Assembly (NCBI RefSeq): GCF_003958635.1
Contig: NZ_RSEK01000007.1
Coordinates: 1-64,000, forward strand
Source: Altericroceibacterium xinjiangense
GTDB lineage: Bacteria; Pseudomonadota; Alphaproteobacteria; Sphingomonadales; Sphingomonadaceae
DNA length: 64,000 nt
Direction: 5' to 3'
In this document: positions 18,108 through 27,403 of the stretch, in pieces
How positions within the stretch are numbered: position 1 is the stretch's first letter
How the letters are laid out: every line of letters starts with the position of its first letter
Notes under the pieces: model-generated
Seen by the model: only the letters and a program-made list of their open reading frames with translations
Database searches by the model: none
Told to the model about the DNA's origin: nothing
Made by a program: the position numbers and the translations under genes

Positions 18108-20483
18108 ATGCTCCCCACCCGGCAGTCCCCGCTGCAAGCTTCGAATCCCTGCTTGCGCCGCATCCGTCTGGGCGCAGCCCTGGCCGCGCTGGCGATCGGC
18201 TGCTGGCCCGTCGCAAGCTATGCCCAGCAGGGCGCACCACCGGGCGTGGAGCCGGCCGATCCTCCCGTTCGCCTGCCCGCGCCGCGCGATCCGGTATTCA
18301 CCGGGGACGAGCAGCCGGGCTTTCCCAATGCCATCGTGGCGCCGCCCGGAACCGAAGCGATCACCGACGCCGACGGGACGCGGGACATCGCCTTCGAGGC
18401 GAACCAGCTCGACTTCGATAGCGACAGCGACGTGGTGACTGCATCCGGCGATGTCGTGCTGCGATCGGGGGATCAGTCGGTTCGCGCCGATGCCGTGACC
18501 TGGGATCGCCAGACCGGCCAGATCGTCGCCACCGGCACCGTGCGTTTCGTGGACGAGGACGGCAACCAGTTGTTCACGGACCGGCTGGAACTGACCGACG
18601 AGCTAAGGGCCGGCACGATGAGCAACCTGCTGCTCGCCATGCGTGCAGGCGGGCGGCTCGCGGCGGAGGAAGGCCGGCGCAACGATGCCGGGCAAGTCGT
18701 GCTGGAAACCGCAGTCTATTCGGCGTGCGCGGTCGAAACCGCCGCAGGGTGCCCGAAGGACCCGAGCTGGCGGATCACCGCCGACCGGGTGATCTACGAT
18801 CCGGTTGCGGAACGCGTGCGCTTCAGGGGCGCGTTCCTTGAAGTGTTCGGCCAGCGCATCCTGCCGCTGCCCGGGTTTGCGGCGGCATTGGGCGGACAAG
18901 CCAATTCGGGCCTGCTGATCCCCAGCATCGGGCTTACCGCTTCGAACGGGCTGGAAATAAACGGCAGCTATTACTGGCGGCTCGACCCCGACCGCGACCT
19001 GACCGTGTCCGGTTTCGTTTATACCGAGGCGCAGCCGATGGTGTCGGCTCAGTACCGGGAGCTTACCGAGCTCGGCGCCTATCAGATCACCGGGTACCTC
19101 ACCCGCGGGAGCCGGATTCCCGTCAACAGCGAACTCAGCCTGCCGGAAGAAGGATGGCGCGGCTATTTGTTCGCCAACGGGAAGTTCATCCTCGACCCCA
19201 ACTGGACCGTGACCGCGTCCGCCCGTCTGGCGAGCGACCGGACCTTCCTCCGCCGTTACGACATCAGCCGCGATGACCGGATTCGCTCCACCTTCAACAT
19301 CGAGCGGATCGACGAGGATTCCTACCTCTCGGTCGCCGGGTGGGCGACCCAGGTGCTGCTGACGGACGATGAGCAGGGGATGGTGCCGATCGCCCTCCCG
19401 GTGATCGATTACCGCCGCCGGATTGAGGACCCGCTGCTCGGCGGGCGCGCGGAACTGCAGCTGAACACACTGGCGCTGACTCGGGTGGACGGCATGGACA
19501 CCCAGCGCGCCTTCGCCCGGATGCAGTGGGATCGGCGGCGGATCACTCGCTGGGGGCAAGAACTCACCTTTACCGCTCTGCTGCGCGGCGATGTCTATCA
19601 TTCGGATGAAAACGCGACGCTCGCCACGCCGCAGTACCGCGGACTGCCGGGCTGGCAGGCGCGCGGCATCGCGATCGGGGCAGTAGACGTGGAATGGCCG
19701 CTGGTCGGCAGCCTGCTGGGCGGAACGCAGGTGCTGACGCCCCGCATCCAGCTGGTGGCCAGTCCGCCGATCCGCAACCTGGCGATCCCCAACGAGGATT
19801 CACGAGCCATCGAGCTGGAGGACAGTAACCTGTTCGCGCTCAACCGCTTCCCCGGCTACGACCGGGTAGAGGGCGGGACGCGCGCCACCTACGGCGTCGA
19901 CTGGCTGTTCCAGCGGCCCGGATGGCAAGTCAAAAGCACTGTCGGCCAATCCTATCGCCTGACCGACAAGCCAAGCCTGTTCTTTGACGGAACCGGGCTT
20001 AGCGAGCAATTTTCCGACTGGGTCGGACGGACGCAGGTCCGCTATCGCGATTTCGTGCGGTTCACCCACCGTTTCCGGCTCGACAAGGACACGTTCGCGG
20101 TTCGCCGCAACGAGGTCGACGCGGCGGTCGGCACGGACCGCACCTACGTGGAAGTAGGCTACCTGAGGCTAAACCGCGATATCGATACCAGCTTCGAGGA
20201 CCTGCAGGACCGGGAGGAACTGCGTGCCGCCGGACGCGTGGCCTTCGCCCAGTACTGGTCAGTTTTTGGTTCTGCGGTCATCAACCTTACCGACCGGGAG
20301 GAAGACCCGACCTTCACGTCCTCCGGGTTCGAACCGCTGAGGACGCGGCTGGGAATCGGCTATGCCGACGATTGCCTGGAATTCGGGGCGACCTGGCGGC
20401 GCGACTACATCAGCGTCGCCGACGCGCAGCAGGGCAACAGCTTCCAGCTTTATTTCGCGCTGCGCAACCTGGGGTTCCGCTAG
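18108..20483 (+). CDS. lptD: LPS-assembly outer-membrane protein LptD
   Basis: 791 residues. A signal peptide ends near the Ala-Gln bond in SYAQQG (about residue 40), the periplasmic OstA/jellyroll domain covers about 85-230, and the rest is an outer-membrane beta barrel. Together with LptE it inserts lipopolysaccharide or an equivalent glycolipid into the outer leaflet. Cys residues for disulfide formation are few but a CX pair is present near 205-213. The gene starts the lptD-surA-pdxA-rsmA series and is divergent from pepA, with 98 bases between starts. Confidence 0.93.
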   Translation: MLPTRQSPLQASNPCLRRIRLGAALAALAIGCWPVASYAQQGAPPGVEPADPPVRLPAPRDPVFTGDEQPGFPNAIVAPPGTEAITDADGTRDIAFEANQLDFDSDSDVVTASGDVVLRSGDQSVRADAVTWDRQTGQIVATGTVRFVDEDGNQLFTDRLELTDELRAGTMSNLLLAMRAGGRLAAEEGRRNDAGQVVLETAVYSACAVETAAGCPKDPSWRITADRVIYDPVAERVRFRGAFLEVFGQRILPLPGFAAALGGQANSGLLIPSIGLTASNGLEINGSYYWRLDPDRDLTVSGFVYTEAQPMVSAQYRELTELGAYQITGYLTRGSRIPVNSELSLPEEGWRGYLFANGKFILDPNWTVTASARLASDRTFLRRYDISRDDRIRSTFNIERIDEDSYLSVAGWATQVLLTDDEQGMVPIALPVIDYRRRIEDPLLGGRAELQLNTLALTRVDGMDTQRAFARMQWDRRRITRWGQELTFTALLRGDVYHSDENATLATPQYRGLPGWQARGIAIGAVDVEWPLVGSLLGGTQVLTPRIQLVASPPIRNLAIPNEDSRAIELEDSNLFALNRFPGYDRVEGGTRATYGVDWLFQRPGWQVKSTVGQSYRLTDKPSLFFDGTGLSEQFSDWVGRTQVRYRDFVRFTHRFRLDKDTFAVRRNEVDAAVGTDRTYVEVGYLRLNRDIDTSFEDLQDREELRAAGRVAFAQYWSVFGSAVINLTDREEDPTFTSSGFEPLRTRLGIGYADDCLEFGATWRRDYISVADAQQGNSFQLYFALRNLGFR

Positions 20484-20676
20484 ACAGGCAGCGCCTCTTC
20501 CCGCCGCCACCGAGCCCCTGCCGACGCGAACATTGGCAGAAAGACGCAAAGGCGCTATCGGCCGCGCAGCCATGCGCTCAGCTTCGGTTCAGCCGTTTCT
20601 GGCGAAGCCGCAGCGAATGAATGGGCGCCGACGCGCCGTGTACGGGACCAATTGCGTGATCACCAGCTCCAAACGA

Positions 20677-22020
20677 ATGAAGGTTTTCGGTCGTTCCGTC
20701 CTGCTGGCGGGCAGCCTTGCCGGCCTGCTGGCCGGGGGAGTCCATGCACAGGACACCCAGCAAACATCCCTCGATGACCCCTTCAACATCCCGAACGACG
20801 TGCAGATTCTGGGGCAGAATCCCAATCTTCGGCGCGCCACGGCCCGCGTGAACGGCGATGTCATCACCGGGACCGACGTGGAACAGCGTGTCGCGCTGGT
20901 GCTTGCGGCCAATCAGGCGGCGCCTTCGGAAGAGGAACTGCAGCGGCTCCGGCTGCAAGTCCTGCGCAACCTGATCGACGAGACGCTGCAGATCCAGGAA
21001 GCCGGGGCGCAGGACCTGGCCGTCAGCGATGAAGAAGTGGAGCAGACTTACCGGAACGTCGCTTCGCAGCGGTTCAAGCAAGATACCTCGGAGATGAACG
21101 CCTATCTCCGCTCCATCGGTTCTTCCCCTGCCTCGCTCCAGCGGCAGATCCGGGGCGAGCTCTCCTGGAACCGGCTGCTGCAGCGGAACATCCAGCCGTT
21201 CGTCAATGTCTCGGCAAGCGAGGTGAACGAACTGCAGGACCGGCTGAAGGCGTCCCGCGGAACCGATGAATACCGTCTGGGCGAAATCTACCTTTCCGCC
21301 ACCCCTGCCACGCGCGATACCGTGTTCCAGAACGCACAGCAGATCGTGGAGCAACTGAAGCAGGGCGGCAGCTTCGTTGCCTATGCGCGGCAATATTCCC
21401 AAGCCTCCACGGCTGCGGTCGGTGGCGATCTCGGCTGGATCCGGCTGGAACAGCTGCAGAATCCGCAGCTGGAAAACTCCGCGCGGACACTGGAACCCGG
21501 CCAGCTCGTCGGTCCGGTGGAGATCCCTGGCGGGTTCTCGATCCTCTACCTGATCGACAAGCGGCAGGTCGGCGTGGCCGATCCGCGCGACGCGATACTT
21601 AGCCTGAAGCAGATCTCGATCGAATTGCCCAAGGGAATGGCCGAAGACCAGGCGCGCCAGCGGATTGCAAGCTTCTCCGATGCCGTCGGGAAGATCCGCG
21701 GGTGCGGCGATGCCGATCAGGCCGCAGCGGCGATGGGCGCAAGCGTCGTCTCCAGCGACCAGCTGCCGGTCCGCAACCTGCCCGAAGCGCTGCAGCAGAC
21801 CCTGCTGCAGCTCAATGTCGGGCAGAGCACTCCGCCGTTCGGCTCGATCGAAGAAGGCGTCCGCGTCCTGCTGCTGTGCGGACGCGACGATCCCCAGTCG
21901 GGTAGCGCCACGCCAAACTTCGACGCGCTGATGGCCCAGCTGGAGGACGACCGGATCAACAGGCGGGCCCAGCGCTACCTGCGCGACCTGCGCCGCGATG
22001 CGGTGATCGAATATAACTGA
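20677..22020 (+). CDS. surA: Periplasmic peptidyl-prolyl isomerase / chaperone SurA
   Basis: 447 residues with a signal peptide ending at VHAQ (about residue 24). A SurA N-terminal chaperone domain follows. A parvulin domain with DRLKASRGTDEYRLGEIYLS, GGSFVAYARQYSQAS and GGDLGWI is clear at about 185-295. A degenerate second parvulin segment follows. It helps outer-membrane proteins such as LptD fold. The ATG at 20677 was chosen; a GTG at 20656 would also give a charged n-region. The 193 bases upstream hold no recognised feature. The end overlaps pdxA. Confidence 0.9.
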   Translation: MKVFGRSVLLAGSLAGLLAGGVHAQDTQQTSLDDPFNIPNDVQILGQNPNLRRATARVNGDVITGTDVEQRVALVLAANQAAPSEEELQRLRLQVLRNLIDETLQIQEAGAQDLAVSDEEVEQTYRNVASQRFKQDTSEMNAYLRSIGSSPASLQRQIRGELSWNRLLQRNIQPFVNVSASEVNELQDRLKASRGTDEYRLGEIYLSATPATRDTVFQNAQQIVEQLKQGGSFVAYARQYSQASTAAVGGDLGWIRLEQLQNPQLENSARTLEPGQLVGPVEIPGGFSILYLIDKRQVGVADPRDAILSLKQISIELPKGMAEDQARQRIASFSDAVGKIRGCGDADQAAAAMGASVVSSDQLPVRNLPEALQQTLLQLNVGQSTPPFGSIEEGVRVLLLCGRDDPQSGSATPNFDALMAQLEDDRINRRAQRYLRDLRRDAVIEYN

Positions 22021-23017
22021 GGACCTGCCCCTCGCGCTCTCGCTTGGCGATCCGGCAGGCGTCGGGCCGGAGCTGATCTGCGAGGCATGGGTGCGCCGGG
22101 TCCGGTCCGGTCTGCCGCCGTTCTTCGTGGCAGGAGGGGTTTCCCTGCTGCGCGCAGCGGCTGAGCAGCGCGGGCTGGACGTTCCGGTTCACCCGGTATC
22201 CGATGCGGCGGAAGCGGCGGCGCTGTTCGACAAGGCCCTCCCGGTTCTGGGGGAGCTTGATGGCCCCTACCGCCCCGGGAAACCGGATGCCGGCGGCGCA
22301 AAGCTCGCCCTTGCCTCCCTTCGGCAAGCGACAGCTCTGGTAACCGGAAAGGCCGCAGGCGCACTCGTCACCGGTCCCATTGCGAAGTCCCGTCTGGCGG
22401 AGGTCGGGTTCGATTTTCCCGGACAGACCGAATTCGTCGCCCACGCCTGCGGAGTTCCGGCCACGGATGCCGTGATGCTGCTGGCAGGGCCGCAGCTGCG
22501 GACCGTTCCGCTCACCGTTCATGTCGCGCTGGCGGAAGTTCCGACTTTGTTGAGCGTTGAGCTGATCTGTCGACGGACGCGAATTGTCGCGCGAGGCATT
22601 CAGCGCGATTTCGGGATCGCACATCCCCGGATCGCCATTGCGGCGCTCAATCCCCACGCCGGGGAACACGGCCGCATGGGCGATGAAGAGCAGCGGATCA
22701 TCGGCCCCGCGATCGAGACTCTGCGCGCGGAGGGCATCGAGGTGAGCGGACCTTGGCCAGCCGATACGCTGTTCGCCCCTCGCGCCCGGGAAACCTACGA
22801 TGTGGCGATTGCGATGTACCACGATCAGGCGCTCGTGCCGCTGAAGGCGCTCGATTTCGATGAAGGCGTCAACATGACGCTTGGTCTGCCGATCGTTCGC
22901 ACGTCGCCCGATCACGGCACCGCTTTCGGCATTGCCGGAACCGGCACGGCCCATCCCGGCGCGACGGTCGCCGCGATCCGGCTGGCCGGGCAAGCCGCGG
23001 CACGGCGCGCGCGATGA
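22013..23017 (+). CDS. pdxA: 4-hydroxythreonine-4-phosphate dehydrogenase, apparent ATA start
   Basis: 334 residues. It oxidises 4-phosphohydroxythreonine in pyridoxal-phosphate synthesis. The N-terminal strand [14 protein letters not shown], the metal site NPHAGE and MYHDQAL are characteristic. The first GTG in frame (22091) lies after the essential N-terminal motif, and a stop lies only three codons before the ATA at 22013. Translation must therefore begin at a non-standard codon. ATA (ATAACTGAG, overlapping the surA stop, with GGTGA five bases before) is most likely; a CTG at 22025 is an alternative. It is coupled to rsmA by ATGA. Confidence 0.88.
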   Translation: MTEDLPLALSLGDPAGVGPELICEAWVRRVRSGLPPFFVAGGVSLLRAAAEQRGLDVPVHPVSDAAEAAALFDKALPVLGELDGPYRPGKPDAGGAKLALASLRQATALVTGKAAGALVTGPIAKSRLAEVGFDFPGQTEFVAHACGVPATDAVMLLAGPQLRTVPLTVHVALAEVPTLLSVELICRRTRIVARGIQRDFGIAHPRIAIAALNPHAGEHGRMGDEEQRIIGPAIETLRAEGIEVSGPWPADTLFAPRARETYDVAIAMYHDQALVPLKALDFDEGVNMTLGLPIVRTSPDHGTAFGIAGTGTAHPGATVAAIRLAGQAAARRAR

Positions 23018-23838
23018 CCCTCCCTCCGCTGCGTGAGGTAATTGCCGCGCATGGTCTCAAGGCGACAAAGGCTCTGGGGCAGAACTTCCTGCTGGACGAG
23101 CAATTGCTTGACCGGATCGCCGCGATCCCCGGCAGCTTGGCTGACACGGCGGTGCTGGAAGTCGGACCGGGTCCCGGAGGGCTGACACGGGCGCTACTGC
23201 GCGCGGGAGCGCGAGTGATGGCGATCGAGATGGACCGGCGCTGCCTGCCCGCGCTGGCCGAACTGGAACAGGCTTTCCCCGGCAAGCTGCGCGTGGTTGA
23301 AGGCGATGCCCTGACGATCGATCACGATGAATTGATGGGAGAACCTTACGCGGTTGTCGCCAACTTGCCCTACAACGTCGGGACAGTGCTGCTGACGCGC
23401 TGGCTCGGCGGGCAGGAATGGCCCCCGCGCTGGCGCTCGCTCACCCTGATGTTCCAGCAGGAAGTGGCCGAGCGGATCGTCGCCAAGCCGGCAAGCGATG
23501 CCTACGGCCGTCTCGCGGTGCTGGCGCAATGGCGCTCAACCGCCAAGCTGGCGATGAAGGTGCACCGCAGCGCCTTCACTCCTCCGCCCAAGGTCATGAG
23601 CGCGATTGTCCACATCGAGCCGACCGCCATGCCGGAAGGGGTTTCGGCCAGGGTGCTGGAACGGCTGACGCAAGCCGCGTTCGGCCAGCGGCGCAAGATG
23701 CTGCGCCAGAGCCTGAAGGGAACGCCCGGCGCGGCCGAGGCAATGGACGAAGTAGGAATCGATCCCACCCGGCGCGCGGAAACCGTCACGATCGAGGAAT
23801 TCGTCGCACTCGCGCGGGTGTTGTCGGGCACGACTTGA
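23014..23838 (+). CDS. rsmA: 16S rRNA dimethyladenosine transferase
   Basis: 274 residues (also called KsgA). It dimethylates two adjacent adenines in the 3' terminal helix of 16S rRNA during 30S maturation. [11 protein letters not shown] opens the SAM fold, [12 protein letters not shown] is the SAM-binding glycine loop (about 47-58), AIEMDRR follows, and NLPYN is the catalytic motif IV. The ATG overlaps the pdxA stop as ATGA. It is the last gene of its series; the following 700 bases hold no protein gene. Confidence 0.96.
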   Translation: MTLPPLREVIAAHGLKATKALGQNFLLDEQLLDRIAAIPGSLADTAVLEVGPGPGGLTRALLRAGARVMAIEMDRRCLPALAELEQAFPGKLRVVEGDALTIDHDELMGEPYAVVANLPYNVGTVLLTRWLGGQEWPPRWRSLTLMFQQEVAERIVAKPASDAYGRLAVLAQWRSTAKLAMKVHRSAFTPPPKVMSAIVHIEPTAMPEGVSARVLERLTQAAFGQRRKMLRQSLKGTPGAAEAMDEVGIDPTRRAETVTIEEFVALARVLSGTT

Positions 23839-23839
23839 T

Positions 23840-24190
23840 GCGCCTGTCACCGCGCGTGGTGTGAAGCGGTTCTGTTGTCCGGTTCGCGCATCAACTCAGG
23901 GGGCCAGGCACGTTCGTGATCGGAAAGGTCGCGCCTGTCACTGCAGGCAGGGTGGGGCCGCTCTGGTGCCAGGCTCGCGCGCTTGTTCTGGGGGCGAAGA
24001 CCGCTGTGGGTGGAGGAAGATCGCGCCTGCCCTCGCAGGTCCGGTGGGGCGATTCTGTTGCCAGGCTCGCGCGCCCTTGTTTTGGGGGCGAAGACCGCTG
24101 TGGGTGGAGGAAGATCGCGCCTGCCCTCGCAGGTCCGGTGGGGCGATTCTGTTGCCAGGCTCGCCCCGGGCCCCTGGTATCCCTTCTGTT
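23840..24190. repeat. Tandem array of 92-94 bp units with degenerate flanking copies
   Basis: Two nearly identical units lie at 23969-24060 (92 bases) and 24061-24154 (94 bases). They begin CCAGGCTCGCGCGC and include GGGGCGAAGACCGCTGTG. A third copy starts at 24155 and diverges quickly. Decayed copies can be traced before them, from 23840 and 23921. Each good unit contains the hairpin CCTGC-CCTC-GCAGG. The array fills the space between rsmA and the 3' side of ssrA. The short open frames across it only reflect the repeat and are not genes. Confidence 0.85.
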
Positions 24191-24194
24191 GCCC

Positions 24195-24500
24195 GGTGGG
24201 TCCAACCGCGCTTTAGCTTTGTAATGTCAGGCCGTTAGGCCCTCAATTACGCTGCAATAGCGAGTGCTTCGTTATCGTTGGCACTTGTGTGTTTTGAGCC
24301 TTGAACGGGTTACTCAGCCCGGGCGAAAGCGATGCCTTTCAACACACGTCGATCCTGGTTCGGCCCCGTCATTTCCCCCCATGATATCCCGCAAAGGACA
24401 CCGAGGAGAGAAGTGGTGGAGCCGCCGGGTACTGCCCCCGGGTCCGCTGTGCCTATTGCACACCACACTTTATCGCCATAGCCGGTCGAAACCGGCAGGG
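24195..24500 (-). ncRNA. ssrA: Circularly permuted two-piece tmRNA
   Basis: Read on the minus strand, the acceptor piece comes first and ends CGGCTCCACCA, with its encoded CCA end at 24414. After an intervening segment of about 46 bases, the coding piece begins GGGGCCG at 24367. These two ends pair as a 7-base acceptor stem with one G-U. The coding piece contains a tag frame at 24282-24247 reading ANDNEALAIAA then TAA, the alphaproteobacterial tag type. A stem-loop follows (GGGCCTAACGGCC region). The 5' end (near 24500) and 3' end (near 24195) are estimates. It lies downstream of mscL on the same strand and rescues stalled ribosomes. Confidence 0.92.
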
Positions 24501-24503
24501 ACT

Positions 24504-24531
24504 GATATAGGCGGTTCTTGCTGAATGTGAA
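24504..24531 (-). promoter_or_regulatory. Sigma-70-type promoter of ssrA
   Basis: On the minus strand, TTCACA (24531-24526) and TATATC (24509-24504) are separated by 16 bases. Transcription would begin near 24497, just before the acceptor piece. Confidence 0.5.
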
Positions 24532-24545
24532 GTGACCAAGGCGCC

Positions 24546-25025
24546 CTATTTCGCCCCGCCCGTGTCCTTCCTCAATTCCAGCAGGATCTGCTTCAGCACG
24601 TCGAGCTGCGGATCGGTCGGGACGCTGCTGTTGGCAGAAGTGTCCTCCAGCGACTTTTTCTTCTCGTCGATCTCGTCCATCACCCGGTTGACGGACTTGA
24701 CCAGCAGGAACAGCGCGAAGGCGACGATCAGGAAGTTGACCACCTGCGTCAGGAAATCGCCATAGCCCAGCATCGGCACGCCCGCCTGCTTCAGCTGCGC
24801 GTAGTTTTCCGGGTCTCCCGTGTAGGATACCGGGACCGGTCCCAAACGGATGAAATAGTTCGAGAAGTCCACCACACCAACGATGGCGGCGATCAGCGGC
24901 ATGATGATGCTTTCGGTCAGCGCCGTGACGATCCGTCCGAAAGCGGCACCGATGACCACGCCGACCGCGAGATCCAGCACGTTGCCGCGGGCGACGAATT
25001 TCTTGAATTCTCCGATGAAGCCCAT
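24546..25025 (-). CDS. mscL: Large-conductance mechanosensitive channel
   Basis: 159 residues. MGFIGEFKKFVARGNVLDL is the conserved cytoplasmic N-terminal helix leading into TM1 (AVGVVIGAAFGRIV). A periplasmic loop and TM2 (about 95-120, FLIVAFALFLLVKSVNR) follow, then a charged C-terminal helix. It opens on hypo-osmotic shock to release solutes. A longer frame upstream adds unrelated low-complexity residues and lacks a ribosome site, whereas GAGAGGA precedes the ATG chosen. The stop is about 45 bases before the ssrA transcript. Confidence 0.96.
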   Translation of the reverse strand: MGFIGEFKKFVARGNVLDLAVGVVIGAAFGRIVTALTESIIMPLIAAIVGVVDFSNYFIRLGPVPVSYTGDPENYAQLKQAGVPMLGYGDFLTQVVNFLIVAFALFLLVKSVNRVMDEIDEKKKSLEDTSANSSVPTDPQLDVLKQILLELRKDTGGAK

Positions 25026-25174
25026 CCGTTCCTCTCCTGCCCCGGCACCGGCTCGGCGCCCCCTGCCATCCCCCTCCCCGGCCGACAAGACTCGGGCCGG
25101 GCGGGCCGGGACGTTTGCAAGCCTTCGCACCCATGCTAACTGGATGCGAACTGTGCCTTGGGAGGTTTTCGACA

Positions 25175-25846
25175 ATGCCGACTGTTTCCGTCACTCGCCT
25201 GGGACGCCTGGCGGTGCTCGTGATCGCCGCGCTCGGCCTCGCTTCCTGCGGGATCAACGAAGTGCCGACCAAGGAAGAGGAAGCAAAAGCGCGCTGGGCC
25301 GACGTGCAGAGCGCCTATCAGCGGCGGGCCGACCTTGTCCCCAACCTCGTCGCGACCGCGAGGGCGGCGGCCGGATCGGAAAACCAGATCCTGTCCAACG
25401 TCACCAACGCGCGGGCGCGGGCCACCTCGATCAACGTCACGACCGACGACTTGTCCGACCCGGCGGAGTTCCAGCAATTTCAGCAGGCGCAGAACCAGCT
25501 GACCCAGGCGCTGGGCCAGCTGCGCACCGTGGTGGAAAGCTATCCCGACCTCCAGAGCCAAGCCCGCTTTGCCGACCTGATGACCCAGCTGGAAGGGACC
25601 GAGAACCGGATCGATGTCGCGCGCACCCGCTACAACGAGGCGGTGCAGGACTACAACACGACCATCCGCACCTTCCCTTCGGCCATTGGTGCGAAGGTGA
25701 TCCACGGTGCGGAGCCGCTGCAGCCCTTCACCGCCGAACCGGAAACGCAGGCCGCTCCGCAAGTCGACTTCGGCGATATCGGCGCGCCCGCTCCGGCGGC
25801 GAACGACAACGTCGGCGCAGGCCAGCCCGCGGCGGCGGCTCGCTGA
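25175..25846 (+). CDS. lemA: LemA family protein, lipoprotein form
   Basis: 223 residues. The signal sequence ends in a lipobox (GLASCG, Cys at about 25), so this LemA is predicted to be lipid-anchored, not held by an N-terminal helix as in many homologues. A helical LemA domain follows, with ADLVPNLVATARAAA and the long coiled segment around ENRIDVARTRYNEAVQDYN. The last 45 residues are Pro/Ala-rich and probably disordered. GGAGG precedes the ATG. It is immediately followed by two TPM-domain genes, a frequent grouping linked to envelope stress, though the exact role is unknown. Confidence 0.9.
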   Translation: MPTVSVTRLGRLAVLVIAALGLASCGINEVPTKEEEAKARWADVQSAYQRRADLVPNLVATARAAAGSENQILSNVTNARARATSINVTTDDLSDPAEFQQFQQAQNQLTQALGQLRTVVESYPDLQSQARFADLMTQLEGTENRIDVARTRYNEAVQDYNTTIRTFPSAIGAKVIHGAEPLQPFTAEPETQAAPQVDFGDIGAPAPAANDNVGAGQPAAAAR

Positions 25847-25853
25847 CCCGCCG

Positions 25854-26702
25854 GTGAAACGGCTTTTCCTCTGGCTGGCCGTCATCCTGGCCCTGGCGGC
25901 GGCTCCGGGTACCGCCGCCGAGTATCCGGCACGCCCCAGCGGCCCCATCCTGGACGCCGCAAACCTGTTGCCGCCCGCCGAGGAAGCCGCGATCGGCCAG
26001 CAACTGGCCCAGTACAACGCGCAGACCGGCCGCGCGGTGGTGGTTGCCACCGTAAACGACCTGCAGGGGCTGCCGATAGCGACCTATACGCAGCAACTGG
26101 CGGAAACATGGGACATCGGCGGGGCCGAGACGGAAGAAGGCGTCCTGTTCCTGATCGCTCCGCAGGAACGCGATCTCTGGATCACCACCGCACGCGGCGT
26201 TCAGGGCAACCTGACCGACGCAATGGTCGGACGGATCATCCGGAACGACATCGTCCCGCGGTTCAGGCAGGGTGACTACGCCGGCGGGATCGCTGTCGGC
26301 GTCAATCAGATTATCGAAGTCCTCAACATGGACCCGGCCAGCGCAGAGGCGGTTGCCGAAGCAGCGGCCGCGGCCGAACGGCAGCAGGGGCAAGCGACAG
26401 GTTCGACCAGCATCGCGAGCGTCTTCTTCTGGATCTTCCTGATCGTGATGTTCATGCTCATCTTCGGGCGCGGTGGCGGCGGAAGGCGCGGCCGGCGCTA
26501 TCGCCGCGGCGGGATCAGCCCGCTGGTCATGTTGTGGGGTGCAAGTGCACTGTCGAGCCATGTCGGACGGCGCGGCGGGTTCGGGGGCGGATTTGGCGGC
26601 GGCGGTTTCGGCGGTGGCGGCTTCGGTGGAGGTGGGGGCTTCGGCGGCTTTGGCGGCGGAGGCGGCGGCTTCAACGGCGGCGGCGCAGGCGGCAGCTGGT
26701 AA
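25854..26702 (+). CDS. TPM-domain (YgcG-like) protein with Gly-rich tail
   Basis: 282 residues from a GTG seven bases after lemA. A signal peptide ends near AAPGTAA. The TPM domain runs to about 165 with the usual core (LQGLPIATYTQQLAETWDIG and ERDLWITTARGVQG). A transmembrane helix lies at about 185-203, followed by an Arg-rich segment. The last 60 residues are almost only Gly and Phe. The topology suggests a periplasmic TPM domain held in the inner membrane. In related bacteria such proteins act with LemA in envelope maintenance or photosystem-type repair. The stop overlaps the next start (TAATG). Confidence 0.88.
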   Translation: MKRLFLWLAVILALAAAPGTAAEYPARPSGPILDAANLLPPAEEAAIGQQLAQYNAQTGRAVVVATVNDLQGLPIATYTQQLAETWDIGGAETEEGVLFLIAPQERDLWITTARGVQGNLTDAMVGRIIRNDIVPRFRQGDYAGGIAVGVNQIIEVLNMDPASAEAVAEAAAAAERQQGQATGSTSIASVFFWIFLIVMFMLIFGRGGGGRRGRRYRRGGISPLVMLWGASALSSHVGRRGGFGGGFGGGGFGGGGFGGGGGFGGFGGGGGGFNGGGAGGSW

Positions 26703-27382
26703 TGGCAGGTCTCTACCTCGATCCCGCCCAGCACCGGTTGGTGAGCGATGCGGTCGCCCGGGCAGAGCAGCTCAGTTCCGGCGAAATCGTGACCGTCGTG
26801 GCGGATCGTTCCGACGGGTACAGCGACATCGCGCTGGCCTGGTCGGCCCTCATCGCGCTGACGGCGCTGGTGGTGCTGGCGTGGTTTCCCGGATTTTACC
26901 TCGATCTGGTCGACTCGATGCTGGGCGACTGGAACCACGTCTGGACGCCGTCGGCGATCTTCGGCCTGGCGGCGAGCGTCGCGATCCTGAAATTCGTCGC
27001 CGTCTGGGCCATCCAGTTGTGGCAGCCGCTGAAATTCGCCGTCATTCCCGGTCCGATCAAGACTGCCCGCGTGCGAGACCGCGCCATCAGCTTGTTCCGC
27101 ATCGGAGCCGAGCGGAAGACTACCGGGCGCACCGGGATCGTGATCTATCTTTCCATGCGGGAACACCGGGCCGAAATCGTTGCGGATGAGGCGATCGCAT
27201 CCAGGGTCGATCCGGAAGTCTGGGGCGATGCAATGGCCGCGATGGTTGAGCACCTGCGCCAGGGCCGCATCGCGGAAGGCATGATCGCGGCGGTCGAACA
27301 CGTCGGCGCCGTCCTGGCCGAGCATTTCCCGCGCGCCGAGGGCGACCGGAACGAGCTACCCGACCGGCTGGTCGAATTGTAA
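26702..27382 (+). CDS. Second TPM-domain membrane protein
   Basis: 226 residues. It starts MAGLYLDPAQHRLVSDAV and carries a TPM-like domain interrupted by two hydrophobic helices (about 41-64 and 80-103). The C-terminal half (KTTGRTGIVIYLSMREHRAEIVAD) matches the TPM core. It lacks a Gly-rich tail. The one-base overlap with the preceding TPM gene indicates one operon lemA-TPM-TPM, perhaps continuing into the NUDIX gene 21 bases on. The function is not established. An upstream in-frame extension lies inside the previous gene and was ignored. Confidence 0.82.
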   Translation: MAGLYLDPAQHRLVSDAVARAEQLSSGEIVTVVADRSDGYSDIALAWSALIALTALVVLAWFPGFYLDLVDSMLGDWNHVWTPSAIFGLAASVAILKFVAVWAIQLWQPLKFAVIPGPIKTARVRDRAISLFRIGAERKTTGRTGIVIYLSMREHRAEIVADEAIASRVDPEVWGDAMAAMVEHLRQGRIAEGMIAAVEHVGAVLAEHFPRAEGDRNELPDRLVEL

Positions 27383-27403
27383 CCCCAAGACACAGGAGAA
27401 GGC

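Noticed and set aside
23840-24190. Possible CRISPR array
   Set aside because: Units are about 93 bases with almost no variable spacer between them, and no cas gene is present.
23861-24238. Several short open frames across the tandem repeat
   Set aside because: Their proteins simply repeat the 92-94 bp unit in different frames, and the region ends in the tmRNA gene.
25026-25175. N-terminal extension of MscL
   Set aside because: Low-complexity Arg/Gly/Ala residues unlike the family, while MGFIGEFKKF has a clear ribosome site.
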